6,041 nt of DNA from Chloroflexota bacterium (GCA_017882025.1 JADGQG010000118.1:1-6041), one strand, 5' to 3'. Shown: positions 1-5,782, counted from the stretch's first letter. The notes: generated from the sequence alone by a model not told the origin. Numbers and translations are program-made.

Positions 1-1
1 T

Positions 2-490
2 GCGGGCTACCGGGCCGATCTCGTGGAGGGCGCGCTCGAGCGGTTGACCGAGCTCGGCTACCTGGACGACGCCGCCTTCGCACGCGCCTGGGTGGAGTCG
101 CGGGATCGGGCGCGACCGCGCGGGGCGCGCGCGCTTCGCGACGAACTGCGCCGAATGGGCGTCCCGGCGGCGGATGCCGAGGCGGCGCTCGCCGCACGCG
201 AGGCGCGCGCCTCGGGCGCTGATCCCGACGATCCACGGCTTGGGCCAGGGGCGGGGGAGCGGGCCGCCTCGGAGGCGTCCGATGACGCGGCCGCGGCGCG
301 GCTCCTCGCCCGGAAGGGCGCCGGCCTCCTCCGCGAGGCCGACCTGCGGAAGCGGCGAGCGAAGGCGTATGCGCTGCTCGCCCGGGGTGGATTCGACCCC
401 GGGACGGCCGGTCGGGCATCGGCGGCCTGGCTCGCGACGACCGGCACGATCTCCTCTGACGACGACCCGGAACCCGCCGCCGAGCCGTGA
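2..490 (+). CDS. recX: Regulatory protein RecX (5'-truncated by window edge)
   Basis: C-terminal 162 residues of a RecX-family protein; the reading frame is open to the left edge, so the start codon lies outside the window. RecX binds RecA filaments in the cytoplasm and limits or tunes RecA activity in recombination and the SOS response. The family is built of three-helix repeats. The first visible repeat has the hallmark GYLDDAAFARAWVESR followed by RPRGARALRDELRRMGV (about residues 20-57 of the visible part). A later repeat reads LLARKGAGLLREADLRKRRAKA-type sequence and ends ARGGFDPGTA, matching the usual RGF signature of the last repeat. An Ala/Asp/Gly-rich stretch lies between repeats, and the tail (SSDDDPEPAAEP) is acidic. 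RecX proteins are usually about 150-220 residues, so probably only a few dozen residues are missing. recA normally lies directly upstream, which cannot be seen here. Family assignment is by motif recognition. Confidence 0.9.
   Translation, partial: AGYRADLVEGALERLTELGYLDDAAFARAWVESRDRARPRGARALRDELRRMGVPAADAEAALAAREARASGADPDDPRLGPGAGERAASEASDDAAAARLLARKGAGLLREADLRKRRAKAYALLARGGFDPGTAGRASAAWLATTGTISSDDDPEPAAEP
381..403 (+). repeat. Perfect 8-bp inverted repeat inside recX
   Basis: CCCGGGGT (381-388) and ACCCCGGG (396-403) are exact reverse complements around a 7-nt loop. The element lies inside the coding region, about 85 nt before the recX stop, in the codons of the ARGGFDPGT motif. It could form a stable mRNA hairpin near the 3' end of the message, or be a by-product of GC-rich codon choice. 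No function is assigned. Confidence 0.4.
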
Positions 491-508
491 GCGTGGCGGG
501 CGTCGGGA

Positions 509-540
509 GCCGGGCGGGCAATCCGCGCGGGCCGCCCGGC
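509..540 (+). terminator. Candidate intrinsic terminator after recX
   Basis: GCCGGGCGG (509-517) and CCGCCCGGC (532-540) form a perfect 9-bp, all G/C stem with a 14-nt loop, starting 18 nt after the recX stop codon. Only a short T tract follows (CCGTTTCC), so it is a weak version of a Rho-independent terminator. The position between a gene end and a new promoter about 40 nt downstream fits termination of the recA/recX transcript. Attenuation or 3'-end protection are alternatives. Confidence 0.5.
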
Positions 541-548
541 CCGTTTCC

Positions 549-576
549 TGCCCGATTCGTGCCCGAAATGGGCACG
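549..576 (+). promoter_or_regulatory. TGCCC repeats and palindrome abutting the rny promoter (candidate operator)
   Basis: TGCCCGA occurs twice as a direct repeat, at 549-555 and 560-566, 11 bp apart (about one helical turn). The second copy is half of a perfect 7-bp inverted repeat, CGTGCCC (558-564) / GGGCACG (570-576), with a 5-nt spacer GAAAT. The palindrome ends one base before the predicted -35 hexamer. This placement suits a transcription factor binding site controlling the rny operon. Followed by TTT, the palindrome could also be a small second terminator hairpin for recX. The regulator is unknown. Confidence 0.4.
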
Positions 577-577
577 T

Positions 578-606
578 TTGACCCTCCCGCCCGCCGGCCG
601 TAGGCT
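578..606 (+). promoter_or_regulatory. Predicted housekeeping promoter of the rny-miaA operon
   Basis: The -35 element TTGACC (578-583) matches five of six bases of TTGACA. It is followed by an ideal 17-bp spacer and a -10 element TAGGCT (601-606), which keeps the conserved TA....T and resembles -10 boxes seen in high-GC Gram-positive bacteria. The expected transcription start is about 612-614, most likely the A at 613. It sits downstream of the recX terminator candidate and is the only clear promoter I see before rny. Assigned by consensus match only. Confidence 0.65.
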
Positions 607-689
607 ACGTCCACCAAAGAACGGCGCCGCGGGTGCGACGCCGGTTGTCACGTTCCGACTCATCCATCCCGGCGAGCCCACGCCGAAGC

Positions 690-724
690 CCGGTCCGCGT
701 ATCACCCGAGGGTCAGCGGGCCGG
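690..724 (+). other. Leader RNA stem-loop with 9-bp stem
   Basis: CCGGTCCGC (690-698) pairs with GCGGGCCGG (716-724) over nine consecutive base pairs, one of them G-U. Inside, ACC (704-706) can pair with GGT (711-713) around a CGAG tetraloop, separated from the main stem by a small asymmetric internal loop. It lies mid-leader, about 70 nt before the rny start, so it is unlikely to block the ribosome binding site directly. It has no T run and is not a terminator. Pairing read by eye; folding not computed. Confidence 0.45.
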
Positions 725-754
725 TCCCGACGTATCGCCGTTCCCGAACAATCA

Positions 755-790
755 CTCGCCGGCCGCTCACCCGGCCGGTCGGGAGGCGAG
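755..790 (+). promoter_or_regulatory. rny: Stem-loop next to, and possibly covering, the rny ribosome binding site
   Basis: CCGGCCG (759-765) and CGGCCGG (772-778) form a 7-bp G/C stem with a 6-nt loop, ending 2 nt before the Shine-Dalgarno sequence. An alternative or additional pairing joins CTCGCC (755-760) to GGCGAG (785-790), which would draw in the last two bases of GGGAGG. The two arrangements share bases 759-760, so switching between an open and a partly closed binding site is conceivable. This is a structural possibility seen in the sequence, not a demonstrated control. Confidence 0.35.
781..786 (+). promoter_or_regulatory. rny: Shine-Dalgarno sequence of rny
   Basis: GGGAGG, 10 nt before the ATG at 797. 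It settles the start of rny: the reading frame stays open upstream to 578, but that part overlaps the promoter and leader and has no RNase Y-like sequence. Confidence 0.75.
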
Positions 791-796
791 AGCATC

Positions 797-2329
797 ATGG
801 AGAACCCCGTCGTCGCGGCGGTGGCCCTTGTCGTGGCCATTGTCGGCGGCCTCGCTGTCGGATTCGTCGCGCGCGGCGTCGTCGCGGCACAGGCGGTCCG
901 AGGAGCCCAGGACAAGGCCGCCCGCATCGTTGCCGAAGCCCGCACCCAGCAGAAGGACCTGATCCTCGAAGCAAAGGACGAGAAGCTGCGCTTCCAGCGC
1001 GAAGCAGAGGACGAGGCCCGCGCCAAGCGCGCCGAGCTCAGCGGCCTGGAGCGCCGACTCCTGACTCGCGACGAGCAGCTGGACCAGCGCACGGACATGC
1101 AGGAGCAGCGCGATCGCAAGCTGCTGGAGAAGGAACGCGACTTCGACCGCACCCGCGAGGAGCTCGCTGCCGCTCGAACGGAGCAGATCGCGGCGCTCGA
1201 GCGGGTCAGCGGGATGAGCGCGGAGGACGCGAAAGCGGTCATCCTCGACACCGTCCGCGCCGAAGCCGAGAACGACGCCGTCCGCCTGACCCGGTCGATC
1301 GAGCGCAAGGCCCGTGACGAGGCCCAGGACAAGGCGCGCGAGGTGATCGTCACGGCCATCCAGCGGGTCGCCGCCGACCACACCGCGGAGCACACCGTCT
1401 CGGTCGTGCACCTTCCTTCGGACGAGATGAAGGGCCGGATCATCGGCCGCGAGGGCCGCAACATCCGGGCGCTCGAACAGGCGACCGGCGTGGACCTGAT
1501 CATCGACGATACGCCCGAGACGGTGATCCTCTCGGGCTTCGATCCTGTGCGTCGCGAGATCGCCCGGATCGCGCTCACCAAGCTGATGGCCGACGGCCGC
1601 ATTCACCCGGGCCGGATCGAGGAGGTCGTTGCAAAGGCGCGCGCCGAAGTGGACCTCGTGATCCGCCAGGCCGGCGAAGCAGCCGCCTACGACGCCGGCG
1701 TGCCCGGCCTGCCTTCAGAGATCACGCGGCTCCTCGGCCGCCTCAAGTACCGGACGAGCTACGGCCAGAACGTGCTGAACCACGTCGTCGAGACCAGCCG
1801 GCTCGCCGCGATCATCGCCGCGGAGCTCGGCGCTGACGTGCTGGCCGCGAAGACCGGAGGCCTCCTCCACGACATGGGCAAGGCCATCGACCACGAGGTG
1901 GAGGGCCCGCACGCTGCGATCGGCGCCCAGGTCGCGCAGCGCCACAACCTCTCCTTCAAGGTCGTGAACGCGATCGCGGCTCATCACCAGGAGGTGGAGT
2001 ACGCCTGTGTGGAGGCGCCGATCGTGCAGGCCGCCGATGCCATCAGCGCGTCGCGCCCGGGCGCCCGCGGCGAGTCCGTCGAGCTCTACCTCAAGCGGCT
2101 CGAGGACCTGCAGGCGATCGCCGGGAGCTTCAACGGGGTTGATCGCTCGTTCGCGGTCCAGGCGGGTCGCGAGGTGCGAATCCTCGTCCGGCCCGAGGAG
2201 ATCGACGACCTTTCGGCCTCCCGCCTCGCCCGGGACATCGTCAAGAAGATCGAGGAATCGCTGACCTACCCGGGCCAGATCAAGGTGACGGTGATCCGCG
2301 AGACCCGTTCCGTCGAGTACGCGAAATAG
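797..2329 (+). CDS. rny: Ribonuclease Y (membrane-anchored endoribonuclease)
   Basis: RNase Y is an HD-family metal-dependent endoribonuclease that initiates mRNA decay and processing at the inner face of the cytoplasmic membrane. The product is 510 residues, the normal family length. In order: one N-terminal transmembrane segment (about 4-30, alanine/valine rich, starting MENPVVAAVALVVAIVGGL); a long charged coiled coil (about 35-185, rich in Glu, Arg, Gln and Ala); a KH RNA-binding domain (about 200-265) with the GRIIGREGRN loop, GREG at 217-220; an HD domain (about 325-420) with His329, the catalytic His358-Asp359 in LLHDMGK, and the AHHQE motif with His396-His397; and the conserved C-terminus ending TVIRETRSVEYAK. 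The ATG at 797 is chosen for its GGGAGG site and because it places the membrane anchor at the N-terminus. It is the first gene of the operon and is followed after 2 nt by ymdB, a pairing also found in B. subtilis. Confidence 0.97.
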   Translation: MENPVVAAVALVVAIVGGLAVGFVARGVVAAQAVRGAQDKAARIVAEARTQQKDLILEAKDEKLRFQREAEDEARAKRAELSGLERRLLTRDEQLDQRTDMQEQRDRKLLEKERDFDRTREELAAARTEQIAALERVSGMSAEDAKAVILDTVRAEAENDAVRLTRSIERKARDEAQDKAREVIVTAIQRVAADHTAEHTVSVVHLPSDEMKGRIIGREGRNIRALEQATGVDLIIDDTPETVILSGFDPVRREIARIALTKLMADGRIHPGRIEEVVAKARAEVDLVIRQAGEAAAYDAGVPGLPSEITRLLGRLKYRTSYGQNVLNHVVETSRLAAIIAAELGADVLAAKTGGLLHDMGKAIDHEVEGPHAAIGAQVAQRHNLSFKVVNAIAAHHQEVEYACVEAPIVQAADAISASRPGARGESVELYLKRLEDLQAIAGSFNGVDRSFAVQAGREVRILVRPEEIDDLSASRLARDIVKKIEESLTYPGQIKVTVIRETRSVEYAK

Positions 2330-2331
2330 CG

Positions 2332-3153
2332 GTGGCCGACTCGCGGGCGCCGCGGCCCTGCCGGATTCTCATGATCGGCGACGTGATCGGCCGCCCGGGC
2401 CGCGAATCCATCGAGCGCGAGCTGCCCGGCCTGCGCGACGTGTACCGGGTGGACTTCGTCACCGCCAACGGGGAGAACCTTGCGGGCGGGATGGGTCTCA
2501 CCACGTCAACCGCCGAGTCGCTCTTCCGGGCCGGCGTGGATGTGCTCACGTCCGGCAATCACATCTGGGACAAGAAGGAGATCCTGCCGGCGCTCGATCG
2601 AGACGAGCGAATCCTGCGACCCCACAACTACGGGACGGACGGCGTGCCGGGCCGCGGCTGGGGCGCGTACGTGGCGGCCGACGGGACCGACATCGCCGTC
2701 CTCAACTTCCAGGGCCGCACGTACATGATCCCGATCGAGAACCCGTTCACGGATGCGGATCGCCTCCTGGACGAAGGCGCGGACGCGCTGCCGCCGGTTC
2801 GGCTCGTCGACTTCCACTGCGAGGTGACGAGCGAGAAGAACGCCTTCGGGCTCCACCTCGATGGACGCGTGAGCGCGGTCGTCGGGACGCACACGCACGT
2901 CCCGACAGCGGATGAGCGAATCCTGCCGCGCGGAACGGCCTACCAGAGTGACCTCGGGATGACCGGGCCGCTGCACAGCGTGATCGGCTTCGCGCCGGCC
3001 ACCGTCCTGCCCCGCTTCCTCAATGGGCTGCCGACACGGTTCGAGGTGGGTGGCTGGCCGGTGGTCCTCAATGCACTCCTGATCGACGTGGACCCCGCCA
3101 CCGGCCGGGCGCTCAGCGTGGAGCGCGTCCGGCGGATCGTCGAGGCGGCCTGA
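2332..3153 (+). CDS. ymdB: YmdB-family metallophosphoesterase (2',3'-cyclic nucleotide phosphodiesterase)
   Basis: Calcineurin-like metallophosphoesterase of the YmdB family (TIGR00282 type), 273 residues against 264 in B. subtilis. The B. subtilis protein hydrolyses 2',3'- and 3',5'-cyclic nucleotides and affects biofilm and motility decisions; the role here is inferred. The di-metal site is complete: Asp17 in IGDVIGRPGR, Glu48-Asn49 in NGEN, Asn76-His77 in SGNHIWD, His162 in DFHCEVTSEK, and His187/His189 in GTHTHVPT. These line up with the B. subtilis ligands D8, E39, N40, N67, H68, H150, H175 and H177 at a constant offset of 9, then 12 after a small insertion. The start is GTG, 2 nt after the rny stop, with no clear ribosome binding site, so translation is probably coupled to rny. 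It adds about 9 residues before the first strand (CRILMIGD). The ATG at 2371 would cut into that strand and is unlikely. Confidence 0.94.
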   Translation: MADSRAPRPCRILMIGDVIGRPGRESIERELPGLRDVYRVDFVTANGENLAGGMGLTTSTAESLFRAGVDVLTSGNHIWDKKEILPALDRDERILRPHNYGTDGVPGRGWGAYVAADGTDIAVLNFQGRTYMIPIENPFTDADRLLDEGADALPPVRLVDFHCEVTSEKNAFGLHLDGRVSAVVGTHTHVPTADERILPRGTAYQSDLGMTGPLHSVIGFAPATVLPRFLNGLPTRFEVGGWPVVLNALLIDVDPATGRALSVERVRRIVEAA

Positions 3154-4067
3154 TGGGCCGCGGCCGCCGGGCGCCGGCCGCCGGGCGGATCGTCCCGCCA
3201 GAGCCGACGGTGGTCGACCTGCACGCGCACACGTGCCGCTCGGACGGGCTCCTGGAGCCGTCGGCGCTGGTGGCGGCCGCAGCCGCCGCCGGCGTCCGGA
3301 CCCTCGCGATCACGGACCACGACACGCTGTCGGGCTACCGGGACCTGGTCGCGCCGGGTGCGGGGCCACTGCCGCCCGGGCTGGATGTGCTCCCAGGCGT
3401 GGAGATCAACGCAATGGCCGGCGGTCTCAATCTGCCCGACGGGGAGCTCCATGTCGTTGGCCTTGGCGTGGACCCGGCCGATGTCGCGTTCGAGGCGGCC
3501 CTCGCCGAGCAGCGCGAGCGGCGCCGGCGACGTTTCGAGCGGATGGCAGCCCGGCTTCGCGCCGCGGGGCTTGGCGTGGATGCCCAGCTGGCCGGCCTGG
3601 ACCTGACCCGTGACGATGCGCTGGGGCGCCCGACGCTCGCTCGGGCGCTCGTGGCGGCGGGGTTCGCCACGAGCGTCCAGGATGCGTTCGCGCGGTTCGT
3701 GGGCCGGGGCGGGCCCGGCTACGTGCCCCGGGAGGGACTGGGACCGGTCGAGGCGATCCGCGCCATCCGTGGCGCGGGAGGGATTCCGGTGCTCGCGCAC
3801 TTCTCCGTCGCACCGTCTCGGCGGGTCCTCCTGCGCGAGCTGATGAATGCCGGCCTGGTGGGCCTCGAGGTCCATCATCGAAGCTTCGACGCCGCGACCG
3901 TGGCCGCGGTCGGGGCAGTCGCGCGCGACCTGGGCCTGCTGCCGTCGGGAGGGACGGACTACCACGGCGACGACGAAACCTACGCGGAGGCGATCGGGGA
4001 GACCTGGGTTCCGCCGGAGATCGCGGCCGGCGTCCTGGCTGCGCTCCAGGTGGGGGTCGTGGCGTGA
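3153..4067 (+). CDS. PHP-domain phosphoesterase (YciV/RnmA or nucleoside-bisphosphate phosphatase-like)
   Basis: 304-residue PHP-domain protein. All nine expected metal ligands are visible: His24, His26 and Asp31 in DLHAHTCRSDG; His56 in ITDHDT; Glu84 in PGVEINA; His100 in HVVGLG; His216 in AHFS (the family more often has AHP); Asp269 and His271 in GGTDYHGDD. A helical insert (about residues 115-205) follows HVVGLG, as in YciV-like proteins. Relatives remove the 3' phosphate from nucleoside 3',5'-bisphosphates such as pAp or trim RNA 5' ends. Either activity would fit a neighbourhood of RNA decay and tRNA modification, but the substrate cannot be read from sequence. The ATG overlaps the ymdB stop (TGATG) and has GAGG at 3142-3145, 7 nt upstream, which supports it. 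A GTG at 3210 would give a protein starting MVDLHAHT, closer to the family's usual N-terminus; see the tandem repeat at 3161-3188. Confidence 0.88.
   Translation: MGRGRRAPAAGRIVPPEPTVVDLHAHTCRSDGLLEPSALVAAAAAAGVRTLAITDHDTLSGYRDLVAPGAGPLPPGLDVLPGVEINAMAGGLNLPDGELHVVGLGVDPADVAFEAALAEQRERRRRRFERMAARLRAAGLGVDAQLAGLDLTRDDALGRPTLARALVAAGFATSVQDAFARFVGRGGPGYVPREGLGPVEAIRAIRGAGGIPVLAHFSVAPSRRVLLRELMNAGLVGLEVHHRSFDAATVAAVGAVARDLGLLPSGGTDYHGDDETYAEAIGETWVPPEIAAGVLAALQVGVVA
3161..3188 (+). repeat. 14-bp tandem duplication at the start of the PHP gene
   Basis: CGGCCGCCGGGCGC (3161-3174) is followed directly by CGGCCGCCGGGCGG (3175-3188), 13 of 14 bases identical. It lies within codons 3-12 if the PHP gene starts at 3153. 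Because 14 is not a multiple of 3, gain or loss of one unit would disconnect the ATG at 3153 from the PHP reading frame. It could be a slippage-prone site or simply GC-rich low-complexity sequence in a dispensable N-terminal tail. Confidence 0.6.
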
Positions 4068-5782
4068 CGTCCCGCCACCTTCCAGTCCTGGATTTCGCCC
4101 CGCCGGCGGTCGCGATCGACGGGCCCCGTCCCGCAGCCGCCGCCACAGATGCGCGCGTCGCCGAGTTCCGCCCGGAGGACCAGGCACTCCCGCGCTTCTG
4201 GGTCTGGACGCTGGGCTGCCAGATGAACAAGAGCGACTCGGAGGAGATGGCCGGTCGACTTCTCGCGACGGGTTGCGCGGAAGCACCGCGGCTGGAGGCG
4301 GCCGACCTCATCGTCATCAACACGTGCGCCATCCGCGAGGCGGCCGAGGCGAAGGTGATCGGCCGTCAGGGCGCGCTTGCCGCGCTCAAGGGCGCCAACC
4401 CGGCGCTCCGCGTGGTCCTCACCGGCTGCGCCGTGCGAGAGCGCGATCGGGCCGGCCTTCGGCGCAGGTTCCCGGCGGTCGACCTCTTCCTGCGCCCCGA
4501 CGAGGAGCCGGAGCTGGTGGAGCGGCTGGGCCTCGCCTCCGCCCAGGGCCCGGTTGGCCTGGGCAGCGGAAATGGGGCTGCGCCCGGGGCTCGGGTCACC
4601 CCCGGCCCGGCCGTGGCTCCCCGCACGGCGGCAACCACGATTGTCAAGGGCGTAGCGGTGTCGGCCGCCGATCATCTCGCGGGCTCCCGCGCGGTCGCCG
4701 TCGCGTCGGGCGCGGTGCGCCGCGAATCGGCCGTCGCCGCGTGGCTCCCGATCATCTACGGCTGCGACAAGACCTGCACTTACTGCATCGTCCCGTTCAG
4801 CCGCGGGCCAGAGCGGAGCCGGCCGTTCGACGAGGTGGTCGACGAGGCGCGGAAGCTCGCCGCCGCCGGCTACCGCGAGATCACGCTCCTGGGCCAGAAC
4901 GTCAACAGCTACGGCCATGACCTGCCCGCGGAGGCACGCTTCGACCACGTCGCCGAGGCGCGCCGGGCCGGGCGACGGATCGATCGCGCATCGCGGCCCG
5001 ATCTCGCCGAGCTGATCCGGGCCATCGACGCCCTGCGCGAACCCGACGGGGGACGTGCCGTGCCGCGCCTCCGGTTCATCACCTCGCACCCGTGGGACCT
5101 CTCGGACCGGCTCGTCGACGCGATGGCCGAGGCGCCCAGCGTCTGCGCGGCGCTCCACCTGCCGGTCCAGTCCGGCGACGACGAGGTCCTCCGCCGGATG
5201 GGTCGGCAGTACTCGATCGCGCACTACGAGGAGCGCCTCGGCCGCATCCGCGAGGCGATCCCGGGGATCGCCGTCAGCACGGACGTGATCGTCGGCTTCT
5301 GCGGCGAGACCGAGGCGCAGTTCGCCTCCACGCTGCGCCTGCTCGAGACGATCCGGTACGAGCAGGTATTCGCGGCCGCCTACTCGCCACGGCCGGGCAC
5401 GCCGGCGACGCGACTCCCCGACGACGTCCCGGCCGCCGTCAAGAAGGAACGCCTCAACCGGCTGCTGGCCCTCCAGGAGGCGATCGGCTTCGCGCGGAAC
5501 CGCGAGCGACTCGGGAGCGTTGCCTCCGTCCTCGTCGACACGCTGGAGCGGCCGCGCGACCACGATCACGATGCGGAGGGGGACGGGCCGCCGCCGCCGA
5601 CGACCCTGGCGGGCCGCGACCCGTTCGCGGTGCCGCTGCCGGACGGCTGGGTTCGCCTGGCTGGCCGCTCGCGTGAGAACCGGCTCGTCCACCTGGCCGG
5701 CCCGGCGACGTTCGTCGGGAACATCGTCGACGTGCGCATCGAGGCGGTCGGCCCGTACAGTCTGCGGGGAGTCCTGGCCTGA
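4064..5782 (+). CDS. miaB: tRNA-2-methylthio-N6-dimethylallyladenosine synthase MiaB, enlarged
   Basis: Radical-SAM methylthiotransferase that converts i6A37 to ms2i6A37 in tRNAs reading U-starting codons. The N-terminal UPF0004 domain has the three cluster cysteines: Cys52 (TLGCQMNKSD), Cys88 (NTCAIRE) and Cys122 (TGCAVRE). The radical SAM domain has CxxxCxxC at Cys234, Cys238 and Cys241 (YGCDKTCTYCIVPFSRG), then LLGQNVNSYG and LPVQSGDDEVLRRMGR. A C-terminal TRAM domain follows. These motifs favour MiaB over RimO or MtaB, as does the adjacent miaA. The product is 572 residues against about 440-480 usually. The extra length is an N-terminal tail (about 1-40), a Gly/Pro/Ala linker (about 158-222), an Arg/Ala-rich insert (about 288-311) and a His/Asp/Pro insert in TRAM (about 496-530). 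The usual GFPGETE reads GFCGETE (Cys413). The GTG start overlaps the PHP stop by 4 nt (GTGA), with AGGTGG at 4048-4053. Confidence 0.95.
   Translation: MTSRHLPVLDFAPPAVAIDGPRPAAAATDARVAEFRPEDQALPRFWVWTLGCQMNKSDSEEMAGRLLATGCAEAPRLEAADLIVINTCAIREAAEAKVIGRQGALAALKGANPALRVVLTGCAVRERDRAGLRRRFPAVDLFLRPDEEPELVERLGLASAQGPVGLGSGNGAAPGARVTPGPAVAPRTAATTIVKGVAVSAADHLAGSRAVAVASGAVRRESAVAAWLPIIYGCDKTCTYCIVPFSRGPERSRPFDEVVDEARKLAAAGYREITLLGQNVNSYGHDLPAEARFDHVAEARRAGRRIDRASRPDLAELIRAIDALREPDGGRAVPRLRFITSHPWDLSDRLVDAMAEAPSVCAALHLPVQSGDDEVLRRMGRQYSIAHYEERLGRIREAIPGIAVSTDVIVGFCGETEAQFASTLRLLETIRYEQVFAAAYSPRPGTPATRLPDDVPAAVKKERLNRLLALQEAIGFARNRERLGSVASVLVDTLERPRDHDHDAEGDGPPPPTTLAGRDPFAVPLPDGWVRLAGRSRENRLVHLAGPATFVGNIVDVRIEAVGPYSLRGVLA
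4541..4564 (+). repeat. 7-bp inverted repeat within miaB linker codons
   Basis: GCCCAGG (4541-4547) and CCTGGGC (4558-4564) are perfect reverse complements with a 10-nt loop. They lie where the MiaB N-terminal domain passes into the low-complexity linker. A hairpin could slow translation between domains. It may equally be chance in GC-rich sequence. Confidence 0.3.
5766..5771 (+). promoter_or_regulatory. miaA: Shine-Dalgarno sequence for the proposed CTG start of miaA
   Basis: GGGGAG inside the last codons of miaB, exactly 7 nt before the CTG at 5779. The optimal spacing is the main support for CTG as the miaA start. A second purine run (5787-5798) further downstream has no start codon behind it at a suitable distance. 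Confidence 0.5.

Larger units (their letters stand above)
613..796 (+). promoter_or_regulatory. Structured 5' leader of rny mRNA, class not recognised
   Basis: About 184 nt lie between the predicted transcription start and the rny ATG, long for a housekeeping leader. The region holds no convincing small ORF. It contains a possible 5-bp stem CGGCG (622-626) / CGCCG (639-643), a strong stem-loop at 690-724, and a second at 759-778 next to the ribosome binding site. I do not recognise any named riboswitch class (no TPP, cobalamin, SAM, c-di-AMP or T-box core). RNase genes are often regulated through their own leader RNA, so autoregulation by RNase Y cleavage is a reasonable guess, but only a guess. 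Confidence 0.4.

Noticed and set aside
381..403. tRNA T-arm look-alike (GGATTCGACCCC) in recX
   Set aside because: The stem and loop do not follow the 5-bp stem plus TTCRANY loop layout, no acceptor, D or anticodon arms surround it, and it is within recX coding sequence.
615..640. T-box-like string (AACGGCGCCGCGGG) in the rny leader
   Set aside because: It only partly matches the TGGNACCGCG core and lies about 10 nt after the predicted transcription start. There is no room for the specifier stem, and rny is not a typical T-box target.
578..796. N-terminal extension of rny to a TTG at 578
   Set aside because: The extension overlaps the -35/-10 elements, encodes Pro/Arg-rich sequence unlike RNase Y and would bury the membrane anchor. 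ATG 797 has a good Shine-Dalgarno sequence.
58..1602. Antisense open frame of 514 codons across recX, the leader and rny
   Set aside because: Composition is Ser/Arg/Ala-rich with no domain-like pattern. It is the mirror of GC-rich codon use in the real genes and runs across the promoter and leader.
3847..4920. Alternative plus-strand frame of 357 codons spanning the end of the PHP gene and the start of miaB
   Set aside because: It conflicts with both well-supported genes, is Arg/Gly-rich and has no motifs.
2940..5692. Long antisense open frames of about 450-570 codons under the PHP and miaB genes
   Set aside because: They lie opposite genes with complete conserved motifs, are Arg/Pro/Gly-rich and show no recognisable family. 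Such shadows are expected at this GC content.
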